From Candidatus Iainarchaeum sp. (GTDB taxonomy: Archaea > Iainarchaeota > Iainarchaeia > Iainarchaeales > VGJJ01), in assembly GCA_016699555.1 (NCBI GenBank), contig CP064981.1, forward strand, positions 1 through 64,000: 64,000 bases of DNA, given 5' to 3'. Position numbers and translations under genes: made by a program. How positions within the stretch are numbered: position 1 is the first letter of the stretch; each line of letters opens with the position of its first letter. Positions 1 through 7,957 of the stretch are shown one piece after another. A model generated the notes under the pieces. That model was given only the letters and a program-made list of their open reading frames with translations, was not told the DNA's origin and ran no database searches.

Positions 1-10
1 AAACGGCGAG

Positions 11-352
11 CTACAAGAATTCTACGTCGCCAGTGGACTTTCCCTTCAGTGCTTTCAAGCGCTCGCCTAATTGCTGGGCACCCGCATTGAGGGGCGTTCC
101 GACGGTAGGGGCTGCACTACCTTTAACGGCACTAGCCATCCCGCTCAAGCCCGTTCCCGCAGGCGCGGCATTGGATGAAGGCAATCCCATCGCAGGAGCG
201 CCTCCTCCGCGGAAGCGCTTGCGCACTTCATTGATGCGATCCATGGAACCATGGTCCATGGGCCCCAAATAATTGCAGCGGCGGCACTTCTCTCCGTTCT
301 GCGCGGGAGATATTTCCATCCCGCCGCATTGAGGGCAAAATTTCAGTTGCAT
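11..352 (-). CDS. Small zinc-ribbon protein with Ala/Gly/Pro-rich tail
   Basis: This 113-residue protein of unknown function starts with a zinc ribbon: Cys6-x2-Cys9 and Cys23-x2-Cys26, similar in layout to the N-terminal ribbons of TFS/RpoM-type proteins. The middle (about 50-95) is low-complexity Ala/Gly/Pro, and a short basic helix closes the chain. It starts 17 bp after the stop of the lysine-rich protein at 369-1550 on the same strand, so the two are probably co-transcribed. The ribbon may bind nucleic acid or protein; nothing in the sequence decides which. The zinc ribbon is well supported, the function is not. Confidence 0.7.
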   Translation of the reverse strand: MQLKFCPQCGGMEISPAQNGEKCRRCNYLGPMDHGSMDRINEVRKRFRGGGAPAMGLPSSNAAPAGTGLSGMASAVKGSAAPTVGTPLNAGAQQLGERLKALKGKSTGDVEFL

Positions 353-368
353 CGCATCCCACTCCCTT

Positions 369-1550
369 TTACTCCTTCATGGTGGGGAAGAGCTGGGTCT
401 TGGTTTCGCCCGTGATCTTGCTCTCTTCTTTTTCCACGATGCGACGCATCACTTCGAGTTCTTTCTCGCGGTGCTTCAAGCGCTGGAGGCAGTAGAAGTA
501 GGCGTTGATGATGGAGTCGAAATCCAAGCTACGCTTGAAACCCAAGCGCGCAATCTCTTCGAAGTAGAGCTTGACCAGCTGCGCTGCGACTTGTTCGTCT
601 GGAATACCACGATCTGAAACCATTTCCATCACCTTCTGCGTGTGCGATGACACTTTCTCTGAAACCGTGCGCGAATCCGACTTGGACTCGGAACGAGAAC
701 CATGCATGCTCATCTGCGGCATCGCGGACTTGCTCATGTCCTTCTCCATCGCATGCATCTCATCCTTGATCGCCGAGAGCTCGCGGCGCACCGCGTTCAT
801 TTGCGTGTTATTCGTCACGCTTCCCAAAATCTCCTTCTTCAACGACTCCAATTGCTGTGCCGCTCTGGGATCCGTCGCGGGAATGCGCTTGATGATGGTG
901 CGCGTCTTTACGACGGGAACTTTCTTCACGATCGTCCGCGTCTTCGTGACGGGAACGCGTTTGATGATCGTCTTGGTCTTCGTGATCGTACGCGTCTTTC
1001 CCGCAAGAGCCGTTTCGGGGTTCGCTAAAATCTTCTTCGATTTCTTCCACTGCGCCACAGACTGCTCGAATGTCTTGCCGCTGCGGATCTGCTGGCGGAT
1101 GAAGAGATTATACATGGACAGCTCTCTCTTCTCCACGGGCTTCTTGCTCTTTGTCTTCAAACCCGAGATGGCTTCCTTCAACTTCTCCAATTCTTCTTTG
1201 ATTTCCGTGCTCTGCGTGGAAAGCTTTTTCGTGGACTTCTGCAATGACTTGCTCAAGCGCTTGGTGCCCTTGGATAAATCCGATTTCACATCCTTGACAT
1301 CCGACTTGACGGCCTTCACTTCTCTTGAAACGCCCTTGTTTACTGCTTTAGCTGCTTTTGTGGCAGATTTTACCGCTTTCGTCTGTTCGGCCACATTGGT
1401 CTTGACCGCTTTCACATCCGACTTGACGGATTTCACTTGCTTCGTGACACCCGACTTTACCTCTTGGACGTCCGACTTCACGCCCTTCAATTGCTTGCGG
1501 ATGACCTTTCCGGCCACTTTCCCGGGTCTTTTATCATCTTTTTTGGCCAT
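369..1550 (-). CDS. Lysine-rich coiled-coil protein with VKSDV and KTRTI repeats
   Basis: The start is placed at the ATG at 1550 (MAKKDDKRPGK). The open frame continues upstream, but that part overlaps the divergent gene at 1608 and looks non-coding. Residues 20-110 are tandem Lys/Ser/Val/Asp heptad-like repeats (VKSDVK, VKSGVT, VKTNVA), a long basic coiled coil. A conserved-looking segment (about 147-170, YNLFIRQQ...) follows. Residues 185-224 hold three near-identical KTRTI-x-K-x-x-P units, then a second coiled coil and a helical C-terminal domain. The basic repeats suggest DNA/RNA binding or a structural role, which is inference. No family recognised. Confidence 0.75.
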   Translation of the reverse strand: MAKKDDKRPGKVAGKVIRKQLKGVKSDVQEVKSGVTKQVKSVKSDVKAVKTNVAEQTKAVKSATKAAKAVNKGVSREVKAVKSDVKDVKSDLSKGTKRLSKSLQKSTKKLSTQSTEIKEELEKLKEAISGLKTKSKKPVEKRELSMYNLFIRQQIRSGKTFEQSVAQWKKSKKILANPETALAGKTRTITKTKTIIKRVPVTKTRTIVKKVPVVKTRTIIKRIPATDPRAAQQLESLKKEILGSVTNNTQMNAVRRELSAIKDEMHAMEKDMSKSAMPQMSMHGSRSESKSDSRTVSEKVSSHTQKVMEMVSDRGIPDEQVAAQLVKLYFEEIARLGFKRSLDFDSIINAYFYCLQRLKHREKELEVMRRIVEKEESKITGETKTQLFPTMKE

Positions 1551-1607
1551 AATGGGATTCCTCAATTGAGGAATAAGGCCTCGCAGGTTTAAAAGAAATA
1601 GCTTAAA

Positions 1608-2219
1608 ATGCCCCGAAAAGAGCGTTGGTGCATGTGCCCGCAAAAAGGAAGACCCGACCCGCGCATCCTCCTCGAACACCAAGCAGGGAGCTTGATGCGA
1701 AAAAAAAGGCGCATCCATGGGGATTTCGAAATTACATCCACCGTCATCCCGAACAATCACATCCGAGAATTCATCGCGGAAATGCTCGATAAAGCTCCAG
1801 CCGAAGCCGAAGTCCCCACCATTGCCGGAGAAAAAACCAAGAACCGTCGATTGCAACTCACGGCCACAGGGAGATGGCACCACAGCATCTTCCGCCCATT
1901 CCCGAAACCATGGAGTGCGCTTTCCGCACGCGAACGAGAAAGATTATACCATTACTTCACGCGCGCCGCGCAAGCGCACGCACGCGAACTCGAGCGCGAG
2001 GGAAATCGCCGCCACTGGATCGGATTGCTGGGAGGGATGAAGGCACTCGCCAAAATACACGTGGACAACGTCGCATCCGGGTTGGGCGCGTTCGAACTCA
2101 ATCATGGAGAGCCTGGTGAGATCATCTTGCGCGAGGCCAAAAAATATTCCGACGGATGGAAGAATCTGCATTCCATTCTCCAAGCCATATTCACGCGCGC
2201 CAATCGGGAGGAAAGATGA
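1608..2219 (+). CDS. Hypothetical protein
   Basis: This is a 203-residue, Arg/His-rich soluble protein without signal peptide or membrane segment that I do not recognise. A TATA-like TTTAAAAG lies about 20 bp upstream of the ATG, which fits a leaderless archaeal transcript; an internal ATG near 1695 (MRKKRRI) is an alternative start. Its TGA overlaps the ATG of the next small zinc-ribbon gene (ATGATGA), so the two are probably translationally coupled. Confidence 0.6.
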   Translation: MPRKERWCMCPQKGRPDPRILLEHQAGSLMRKKRRIHGDFEITSTVIPNNHIREFIAEMLDKAPAEAEVPTIAGEKTKNRRLQLTATGRWHHSIFRPFPKPWSALSARERERLYHYFTRAAQAHARELEREGNRRHWIGLLGGMKALAKIHVDNVASGLGAFELNHGEPGEIILREAKKYSDGWKNLHSILQAIFTRANREER

Positions 2220-2326
2220 TGCCCGCATTTTCCTGCGCCGTTTGTGATCAAGAAATGTACGAAGCAAAATGCAAAACCATTTGCCCCAATTGCGGAAACA
2301 AAATGGATTGCTCGGACTTGTTTTAG
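2216..2326 (+). CDS. 36-residue zinc-ribbon microprotein
   Basis: This tiny frame encodes a protein with two CxxC knuckles (SCAVCDQ and ICPNCGN) plus further cysteines, typical of the stand-alone zinc ribbons common in archaea. It begins at an ATG overlapping the stop of the upstream gene, and its TAG overlaps a GTG that could begin the SdpI-like gene. The cysteine spacing and tight coupling on both sides argue that it is real. The partner is unknown. Confidence 0.55.
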   Translation: MMPAFSCAVCDQEMYEAKCKTICPNCGNKMDCSDLF

Positions 2327-2373
2327 TGTCGAAAAAGAAGGAAATTAATAAAGCAAGGCGAACTGCTTCAGCT

Positions 2374-3006
2374 ATGGTCTCGGCACAAGTACTGGCGGTC
2401 CTGTTCTTGGGGATTCTCTTCGCGGGCGCATTCTGGGCCTATCCCTTACTCCCCGCACGCATCGCCGTGCACTGGAATGCATTAGGGGAGGCGGATGGGT
2501 TCGCAAACAAAGAAGCGGGCGTTGCCATACTCCCACTCATTACGTTCTTCGTGGGAATCATCCTCTTCTTCATCCCCAAGCTCGATGGCATGCAGCAGAT
2601 CATGCGATCGTTCCAGCGCGAATACGAGTTGTTCGCACTAACGTTCTTGCTGTTTCTGGGATACCTCTTCATGCTCACCACCCTATGGAATCTCGGCTAT
2701 CGCTTTGAGTTCGTCGCCGCGCTCGTGCCAGGGATCGCGGTATTGTTCTTCGTGATGAGCCATCTGCTCGAGAAAAGCAAACCCAACCCCTTCGTGGGAA
2801 TACGCATCCCCTCGACGATGAAGAACCCCAAGATATGGAAGCAAGTCCATGTGCGCGCGGGAAAGAAATTGCGCAGCGGAACGGCCGTCATGGCGATCGG
2901 AATCGTCTTCCCGGACTATGCGCTGCTGTTCATCCTATTGCCGCTGGCTTACTTCGTCATCGACAGCATCTGGCACGCACAAAAACTGCAAGCAAGCCAA
3001 CGCTGA
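2374..3006 (+). CDS. SdpI/DUF1648-type integral membrane protein
   Basis: This is a roughly 210-residue protein with about six membrane segments. The segment after the first helix (PARIAVHWNALGEADGFANK) matches the DUF1648 signature, and the later part (NPFVGIRIPSTMKNPKIWKQ) matches the SdpI domain (GIRxPxTxxxxxxW). In Bacillus, SdpI is an immunity and signalling protein; archaeal relatives are uncharacterised. The start is uncertain: ATG 2374 gives a clean N-terminal helix, whereas a GTG at 2326 overlapping the previous stop would add 16 basic residues. Confidence 0.8.
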   Translation: MVSAQVLAVLFLGILFAGAFWAYPLLPARIAVHWNALGEADGFANKEAGVAILPLITFFVGIILFFIPKLDGMQQIMRSFQREYELFALTFLLFLGYLFMLTTLWNLGYRFEFVAALVPGIAVLFFVMSHLLEKSKPNPFVGIRIPSTMKNPKIWKQVHVRAGKKLRSGTAVMAIGIVFPDYALLFILLPLAYFVIDSIWHAQKLQASQR

Positions 3007-3017
3007 GGCTCATCCCG

Positions 3018-3025
3018 TATATACA
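3018..3025 (+). promoter_or_regulatory. Probable TATA box for the nucleotidyltransferase gene
   Basis: GTATATAC sits 53-60 bp upstream of the ATG at 3078, which would give an untranslated leader of roughly 25-30 nt. Position and composition fit an archaeal TATA box; no mapped start is available. Confidence 0.4.
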
Positions 3026-3077
3026 TTCACAGGAATGCACCAAAACAATTAATCCAACCCCAACACCCCGTAGAGAG

Positions 3078-3710
3078 ATGGACGCCATCATCCTCGCAGG
3101 AGGAAAAGGACAACGCATGTCCCAGGAAGTGCCGAAACCATTGATGAAAGTACGCGGGAAAGCCATCATCGAGCGGCAAATCGAATATCTCTTACCGCAC
3201 ACGGAAAAGATCATCATCTCCCTTGGCCATCGCGCGGAAGAGATTGAAGTATTTGTGCGCCAGCGGTTTCCAAATCAAAATATTGCATTCGCCATCGAAA
3301 CACAACCACTTGGAACGGGCGGAGGACTGCGCTTGGCGATGCAGCATTCGCACGCGGAGAAAGTAGCGGTGCTGAACTGCGATGATATCGCGGATATTCC
3401 ACTCGAGGAATTGCAAGCGAAAAACGAACATATTATCTGCGTCGCGCACCCACGACTGCCATTCGGATTGGTAAAAGAAAAAAATGGATTCGCCGCCTTC
3501 GAAGAAAAACCACTATTGAAAGAATGGGTGTCGTGCGGATGGTATATGTTCATGCGCGAGACGCTGATGCCGCTGCTCCCCGAAAAAGGAAGTTTGGAGT
3601 ATGACGTGTTCCCGCGCATCCAGCTGCGACTGCATACGCATGAGGGATTCTGGAAACCGCTCAACACGCCCAAGGATATCGAGGAATTCGAGACGATGGA
3701 GAGCGATTGA
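3078..3710 (+). CDS. Sugar-1-phosphate nucleotidyltransferase
   Basis: This 210-residue protein is a stand-alone GT-A-like NTP-transferase domain that would form NDP-sugars from sugar-1-phosphates. It shows the nucleotide-binding loop LAGGKGQRM (6-14), PKPL (19-22), the GTGGG loop, and the metal-binding NCDD aspartates. It lacks the C-terminal left-handed beta-helix of the acetyltransferase-fused forms, so it is a short GalU/RmlA/mannose-1-phosphate guanylyltransferase-like enzyme. Substrate cannot be fixed from sequence. The longer frame upstream overlaps the SdpI gene and is not used. The gene converges on the hydrolase at 3715. Confidence 0.85.
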   Translation: MDAIILAGGKGQRMSQEVPKPLMKVRGKAIIERQIEYLLPHTEKIIISLGHRAEEIEVFVRQRFPNQNIAFAIETQPLGTGGGLRLAMQHSHAEKVAVLNCDDIADIPLEELQAKNEHIICVAHPRLPFGLVKEKNGFAAFEEKPLLKEWVSCGWYMFMRETLMPLLPEKGSLEYDVFPRIQLRLHTHEGFWKPLNTPKDIEEFETMESD

Positions 3711-3714
3711 TCGA

Positions 3715-4500
3715 TTATTTGATTTTTCTGAACCAATCCAGTGTGGCCTTGAAGAGTTCAATTTCTTTTCCTTCTTCTTGAAAAGAATGAAAAGCGCCAG
3801 GTATTACGGTAAAGGATTTAGACTCATTCGCGGCACCAAATAATTTTTTAGCCGCCTTTTTCCATATCCCTTTCTGGGCAATAACAAATTGAATCGGACG
3901 ATGAATTTTCCTTACGAGAGATTTCAATTTGAAAGTTGAATGTTTCCGTGCTTCGCGCAGCATCGCAGGACTAATGGCCGTAATCGAACCATAATCCGCC
4001 ACGTAGGCGTTAAGGGGTTTATTGTAAGCGTAAGCCTCAATTCCAGGCTTCCTAGACTTGACAGGAAAACATCGAGCTAAGTCACTACTGGGATCCCATA
4101 AGGAAATACCATCCGATTGATTGGCATCCGAGAAAAGAATTGATGGCCCACCCCAACTATGCCCTGCCAAGAATATTTTTTTGAACTTTAATTTTTTACG
4201 AGAATAATCAATCGCTCGCGTAACGTCTTCCCCGTGCGTTTTCGTCGTGCACTCTAATAGTTTTCGTGCATGCGGTTTCCAATGATAAAGGTTGATACGC
4301 AGAGTGGCGAAACCCCTCTTTGGAAAATAACGCGAAGCTGCGAAAATAGGATGATCCAAATCGCTTCCTGGCAGGCCGTGAACTAGAATGATAAGGTTCT
4401 TTGAATCGCTTTTCTGGTTGAGCACAGAATAAAGGATTTTTCCTTCAGGCAAAGGGATTCTTATTTCACGTTCCATGACAGGTGGAAACGATACGCCCAT
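3715..4500 (-). CDS. Alpha/beta hydrolase
   Basis: This 261-residue alpha/beta-hydrolase has an oxyanion loop VHGLPGS (40-46), the nucleophile elbow GHSWGG (Ser115), and a probable catalytic His in GAFHSF near the C-terminus. It is likely a serine esterase, lipase or peptidase; the substrate is unknown. Its ATG overlaps the stop of the NUDIX gene (TAATG), so it is the third gene of the orc1/cdc6 operon. Base composition is more AT-rich than nearby genes, hinting at acquisition. An ATG eight codons further in is an alternative start. Confidence 0.8.
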   Translation of the reverse strand: MGVSFPPVMEREIRIPLPEGKILYSVLNQKSDSKNLIILVHGLPGSDLDHPIFAASRYFPKRGFATLRINLYHWKPHARKLLECTTKTHGEDVTRAIDYSRKKLKFKKIFLAGHSWGGPSILFSDANQSDGISLWDPSSDLARCFPVKSRKPGIEAYAYNKPLNAYVADYGSITAISPAMLREARKHSTFKLKSLVRKIHRPIQFVIAQKGIWKKAAKKLFGAANESKSFTVIPGAFHSFQEEGKEIELFKATLDWFRKIK

Positions 4501-5198
4501 TAAAGGCTTTCGAACGGATCGAAACCCTGCTTCTTCAAGTTCTCTAGAGGCAAGAATAAGGGAGAAGGCAACTCGTTCCACGCGAACCATTTCCATTCTG
4601 CGCATTTTTCGGGTTCCATCGCTTTGGGTTCGCCCGTTGCTTCCGCGATGACGCATAATGTGATATAGTGCAAGTTATCCGAAACGAAAACGTCATTCGT
4701 GTAAGGACCTATGCGCATGTGCGTGAGATGCAGATTTGTCTCTTCCAGAATTTCACGCTTGGCACAATCCAATGGGCTTTCGCCAAACTCCATCTTCCCG
4801 CCGGGAGGGGACCAGGTGCCTTTCCCGTGCGCCGCGAGGCGTTTTCCTAACAGAACTTTACCATCGCGACAAATGAGCACGCCTACTCCAACGCGCGGAC
4901 GATTCGGCTCAGAGGGGCCTAATTTATTTTTTAGTGTATTCATTGTTTTTTGAAATTCATCCAGCTTTTTATCGTTATGATAACTTCGATAGGCTTCATG
5001 AATATACATCATTCCCCAAAATCCGGCTGATGCTGCAAAATTTATTGTAATATCCCGAAGTGATTTTGCATCAGTTAGGCCTAGCTCACTAGTAATGTAA
5101 GTCATTATAACAGCAGAAATCAAAACAGATAAGATAAACCGAATTAAGTCGCCGACAGGATGTTTGGTAAATATTATTCCTCGAATAAAGTCTTTCAT
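4500..5198 (-). CDS. Membrane-anchored NUDIX hydrolase
   Basis: A 232-residue protein with an unusual N-terminal extension (1-95) containing one clear and one probable membrane helix (about 16-38 and 48-66), then a NUDIX domain (about 100-228). The Nudix box is complete: Gly134, Glu140, Arg148-Glu149-Ile150 and Glu152-Glu153. NUDIX enzymes cleave nucleoside diphosphates linked to another group, for example oxidised dNTPs or ADP-ribose. The gene overlaps orc1/cdc6 by 4 bp (ATGA) and the hydrolase downstream (TAATG). The N-terminal third is more AT-rich than the NUDIX part. Confidence 0.8.
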   Translation of the reverse strand: MKDFIRGIIFTKHPVGDLIRFILSVLISAVIMTYITSELGLTDAKSLRDITINFAASAGFWGMMYIHEAYRSYHNDKKLDEFQKTMNTLKNKLGPSEPNRPRVGVGVLICRDGKVLLGKRLAAHGKGTWSPPGGKMEFGESPLDCAKREILEETNLHLTHMRIGPYTNDVFVSDNLHYITLCVIAEATGEPKAMEPEKCAEWKWFAWNELPSPLFLPLENLKKQGFDPFESL

Positions 5199-6307
5199 TT
5201 CAACGCATCCTCGGGAAGCAATACCGTGATGTTCTTGGTTCGACCGCGACCGGAGGTGTCGGTTTCCGTGCGCAGTAATTTCTTTACCTCCAATTCCACC
5301 ACAATCTCTCGCACACGGCGATCGCTCAACTCGAATCCCATGCGCGCCATTTGGCCATACAGCTCGTTCGAGGGAATGTTCTTTCCTCCTAATTTGAACA
5401 ATGCTTGCAAGACTTGCTTGTGCGGAGTCTGCAAGAATGGGACGGCACGCATCACCGCAATCGTCTCGCGGTCCTCAAAGGCTTCCTTGGCATGCTCGAT
5501 TTCCACCATCTTGGCATTCTTGCGCTCGGCGATCTTGCCGGCTTTCAGCAGTGCATCCAATCCCTTACGGCAATCCCCACCATGCTTGGCCGCGTGACCT
5601 GCAATGAGTGAAATGATATCCTCCGAAATCGCTTCTGGGTGCATCGCAATCTTCGCACGCTCGCGCAGGATATCCTTCAACTGCTGAGGAGCGTATTGGG
5701 GAAACTCCACCGCCTCATGGGAAAAAGAAGAACGCACGCGATCATCCAGCTTGCTCGGAATAGAGGTGTCGTTGGAGATGAGGATGATGGGAACGGCCTT
5801 CCTCCCATGCTCGGGCAAGCGAAGCAAATCATACAAGAGCTCATTCCCATCGTTCGCGAGCAGCTGATCGAACTCATCGAATACCAAAACGGGAACGAAT
5901 GGAGCGAACTTCATCCCCTCCAATACTTTCGCATACAACTCATTCGTACTCATGCCCCGCGCGGGAACAGGCCTCTCAACGACGCGCGTCAATTCGGCGA
6001 GAACGGCTTGGCGCGAATTCAAGGCAAAACAATTGATGTAAACCGGCTTCACGCGCGCCGAGAAATCCTTGAGCTGTTGCATGACGAACTTCAGCGTCAC
6101 CGTCTTTCCCGTTCCCGGGGGACCGAACACAAACACATGCGAGGCACTTCCACCCTCCGCGAGGGGTTTCAATGCATATACGAGGGTCTGGATTTGGTTA
6201 TCACGATGCGGCAGCACATCCGGAAGGAACTCCGGCGAGAGCGCACGCTCATCCTTGAAAATAGCATGCTCTTTGGATGCGCGGGCAAAGACATTATCCT
6301 TCAACAT
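5195..6307 (-). CDS. cdc6: Orc1/Cdc6 replication initiator
   Basis: A 370-residue archaeal Orc1/Cdc6: AAA+ ATPase followed by a winged-helix origin-binding domain. Walker A is GPPGTGKT (62-69), Walker B is LVFDEFDQ (Asp144-Glu145), sensor 1 is in LISNDTS, and the C-terminal winged helix covers about 285-355. It binds origin repeats and helps load MCM. It heads a leftward operon with the NUDIX and hydrolase genes. A TATA-like element 24-30 bp upstream suggests a leaderless transcript. Orc genes often lie beside origins, but I found no convincing origin-recognition repeats here. Confidence 0.92.
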   Translation of the reverse strand: MLKDNVFARASKEHAIFKDERALSPEFLPDVLPHRDNQIQTLVYALKPLAEGGSASHVFVFGPPGTGKTVTLKFVMQQLKDFSARVKPVYINCFALNSRQAVLAELTRVVERPVPARGMSTNELYAKVLEGMKFAPFVPVLVFDEFDQLLANDGNELLYDLLRLPEHGRKAVPIILISNDTSIPSKLDDRVRSSFSHEAVEFPQYAPQQLKDILRERAKIAMHPEAISEDIISLIAGHAAKHGGDCRKGLDALLKAGKIAERKNAKMVEIEHAKEAFEDRETIAVMRAVPFLQTPHKQVLQALFKLGGKNIPSNELYGQMARMGFELSDRRVREIVVELEVKKLLRTETDTSGRGRTKNITVLLPEDALK

Positions 6308-6330
6308 GCAGCATAAAACGCCGCCATTGG

Positions 6331-6337
6331 TTATAAG
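6331..6337 (-). promoter_or_regulatory. Probable TATA box of the orc1/cdc6 operon
   Basis: Read on the minus strand, the CCTTATAA element lies 24-30 bp upstream of the orc1/cdc6 ATG at 6307, the expected position for leaderless archaeal transcription. It is inside the short divergent gap shared with the gene at 6398. Confidence 0.45.
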
Positions 6338-6397
6338 GGAAGCGTTTTTCTCGGCGGAGCGACGGGGGCCTGCAAACGGATATAGCTAGACCAAAAC

Positions 6398-6655
6398 ATG
6401 AGAGTAGTTACCTCAAACCGAGGGAAGGACGGTGAAACGCACATGACGGCCACACTCAAAAGCCTGCTTGAATCCCAAAAACTGGAGGTTCTCCACGCAC
6501 GCAAGAATGCATTGTTCAATTTATTGCCGGATGCCCCGGACTTCCGCCTTGCACGGATTGAGTTGTTCGATTTGCTCACGCAAATTGAACGCAATAAACA
6601 CTTCACGATTCCCGAAACGCCCAGCTTCAACTTGGGAATCCCTAGTATGGCATAG
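6398..6655 (+). CDS. Small hypothetical protein upstream of the hairpin array
   Basis: This 85-residue protein (70 residues if started at the internal ATG at 6443) is predicted to be helical and soluble; the family is not recognised. GGATATAG (about 6377-6384) is a possible TATA box. Its stop codon is the first base pair of hairpin 1 of the array at 6655-6819, so the mRNA carries a highly structured 3' region. It is divergent to orc1/cdc6. Confidence 0.5.
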   Translation: MRVVTSNRGKDGETHMTATLKSLLESQKLEVLHARKNALFNLLPDAPDFRLARIELFDLLTQIERNKHFTIPETPSFNLGIPSMA

Positions 6656-6819
6656 AACCTTTAGCAAAGGTTCATCAGAACCCTTGAGAAGGGCCCATCG
6701 AAGGACAGGTGCAACCGCTTGCACCTGGATATCGAACCACACCGTCGAAACGGTGTAATCACGCTAACCCATTCCTCCATTTGGGTTAATTCTCAACATG
6801 CGGGACTTCCCGCAAGTTG
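6655..6819 (+). other. Array of six consecutive hairpins (structured 3' UTR or ncRNA candidate)
   Basis: Six inverted repeats follow one another in 165 bp: 6655-6673 (8-bp stem, loop AGC), 6681-6693 (5 bp, loop GAG), 6706-6727 (9 bp, loop CCGC), 6739-6756 (7 bp, loop CGAA), 6765-6788 (7 bp) and 6794-6819 (CAAC/GTTG plus TGCGGGA/TCCCGCA around one A-A mismatch). The stems are perfect apart from that mismatch but unrelated in sequence, so this is not a simple repeat. A T-rich run follows at 6826-6842. SRP RNA, RNase P RNA and CRISPR do not fit. Confidence 0.5.
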
Positions 6820-6825
6820 AACCCC

Positions 6826-6842
6826 TTATTTCTTTTTCTTAT
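6826..6842 (+). terminator. Probable T-rich terminator after the hairpin array
   Basis: A pyrimidine-rich run (TTATTTCTTTTTCTT) directly follows the sixth hairpin on the plus strand, the archaeal U-rich terminator type. It lies inside the last codons (poly-Lys) of the convergent membrane protein gene, so plus-strand transcripts would end there. Confidence 0.4.
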
Positions 6843-7014
6843 TCTGCAAAAATTCCCTTTCCCCAAACATCAAAATAAAGAAAATGGTGATGACGCTCAA
6901 TCCCGTGGAGAAATAATGCGTGGGCAAGCGGAATGCCGTGAAGATGACGGCCCACCCAAAAAGGATGGCAATCGTAATGAGCGCGGCGCGCATCGCTGCA
7001 TGCAGTTTTTCCAT
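6826..7014 (-). CDS. Small two-helix membrane protein
   Basis: This 62-residue protein has two predicted membrane helices and a Lys-rich C-terminus. The start is placed at the ATG at 7014 (MEKLHAAMRA); the open frame reaches 7110 but would then overlap the divergent gene start at 7097. A TTTTAT element about 25-30 bp upstream supports 7014. Function unknown. Confidence 0.5.
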   Translation of the reverse strand: MEKLHAAMRAALITIAILFGWAVIFTAFRLPTHYFSTGLSVITIFFILMFGEREFLQNKKKK

Positions 7015-7096
7015 AGCAAAAACAACCAATGCGGGAATAAAAGCTTTCGTGGAAATTCGCCCTAGGTTTAAAGCGATTCTGGATGACGCAGAGAGC

Positions 7097-7669
7097 ATGC
7101 GCGGATTCATTTCCTATCTCTTCCTCATCCTGCTCGCGAGCATCAGCGTGAGCCAATATGCCTTGCAGCGAGCGCATGGGAATTACAACACCCCAAGCAT
7201 GGAGCTCCAATCCCTTGCATTCAAGCGCAGCGAACTCGAACAGGGAATGGATCGCATCATCGCCGAAAAATTGCGCGAGGGCATGCTGTTGCACCTCACT
7301 TCCGAGCAAATCAAACCCCACATCAACCAAGCGCTTTTCACTTACTTGCACGCGCAATCGAATGCGGAAATGGACCCCATACAAATGGAGGTGGGATTTG
7401 CACACATGCAGACCACCAATTATCTCTCATTGGCGCAAGTGCCAGTGCAACCCCTATCAGAGCAGCAACTCAACACCCTCACCCACGTGTTTGTGTTGCC
7501 CATCAATCCCGAAGAGCAGTATGGAGAATACACCTACACCGGAGGGGCATTCGGAACCACCATCCTCATCGCGCAACTCACTAGCCATCACGGCAAAACC
7601 ATTGCAGCACTTCCAAGCGGCTATCGCATTTGCGTCATTGACATCCTGGGAGAAATCCCGTGCGCGTAA
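7097..7669 (+). CDS. Secreted/pilin-like protein
   Basis: This 190-residue protein has an N-terminal hydrophobic helix right after a short basic start (MRGFISYLF), and the rest is extracytoplasmic in character. The start resembles the atypical pilin-like proteins at 20107 (MKGFF) and 20415 (MRGFIF) but lacks a classic processing motif and the +5 Glu. TTTAAA lies about 25 bp upstream. It heads a rightward set of four small proteins of this kind, probably minor pilins or pseudopilins. Confidence 0.65.
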   Translation: MRGFISYLFLILLASISVSQYALQRAHGNYNTPSMELQSLAFKRSELEQGMDRIIAEKLREGMLLHLTSEQIKPHINQALFTYLHAQSNAEMDPIQMEVGFAHMQTTNYLSLAQVPVQPLSEQQLNTLTHVFVLPINPEEQYGEYTYTGGAFGTTILIAQLTSHHGKTIAALPSGYRICVIDILGEIPCA

Positions 7670-7678
7670 TGAGGCCAT

Positions 7679-7957
7679 ATGCATTCGCTCGAAACCATCT
7701 TGTGCCTGCTCGCGTTGCTGGGGTGCCTGGGCGTGCTCGCAGAACCCATTCTTTCCCACCAATCCCAACTCGCGCAAGCCAAAGAAGCAGTGCAAGCCCA
7801 TTATGCCGCATTGCGCTGCAGCGTGGAATTGGATTATGCGCTTTCGTTGTTTGTTCAAACGGAATCTATATTATGTAGCACATATCAACATGCAATTCAT
7901 GGGGTGGGGAATCCATTTGCGACGCAACTGGGAGGGGATTCCAATCACTACGCTTAG
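7679..7957 (+). CDS. Small secreted/pilin-like protein
   Basis: A 92-residue protein with an N-terminal hydrophobic helix (MHSLETILCLLALLG), including a Glu before the helix as in pilins, and a small soluble domain with two cysteines. It starts 9 bp after the preceding gene and overlaps the next frame by about 68 bp, a large overlap that leaves the exact ends uncertain. Probably a minor pilin or pseudopilin of the same cluster. Confidence 0.5.
   Translation: MHSLETILCLLALLGCLGVLAEPILSHQSQLAQAKEAVQAHYAALRCSVELDYALSLFVQTESILCSTYQHAIHGVGNPFATQLGGDSNHYA

Noticed and set aside
1551..1883. N-terminal extension of the lysine-rich protein
   Set aside because: It overlaps the divergent gene at 1608 and its promoter; the composition differs from the rest of the protein.
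6308..6397. Replication origin beside orc1/cdc6
   Set aside because: No repeated origin-recognition boxes or clear unwinding element were found; only a TATA-like site and a weak CGCCG/CGGCG inverted repeat.
6655..6819. Hairpin array as CRISPR, integron attC array, SRP RNA or RNase P RNA
   Set aside because: The hairpins share no common sequence, there is no integrase or Cas gene, and none of the SRP or RNase P conserved motifs are present.
7158..7889. N-terminal extension of the pilin frame ending at 8414
   Set aside because: That part overlaps two better-supported genes in another frame and is Pro/Ser/Cys-rich shadow sequence.
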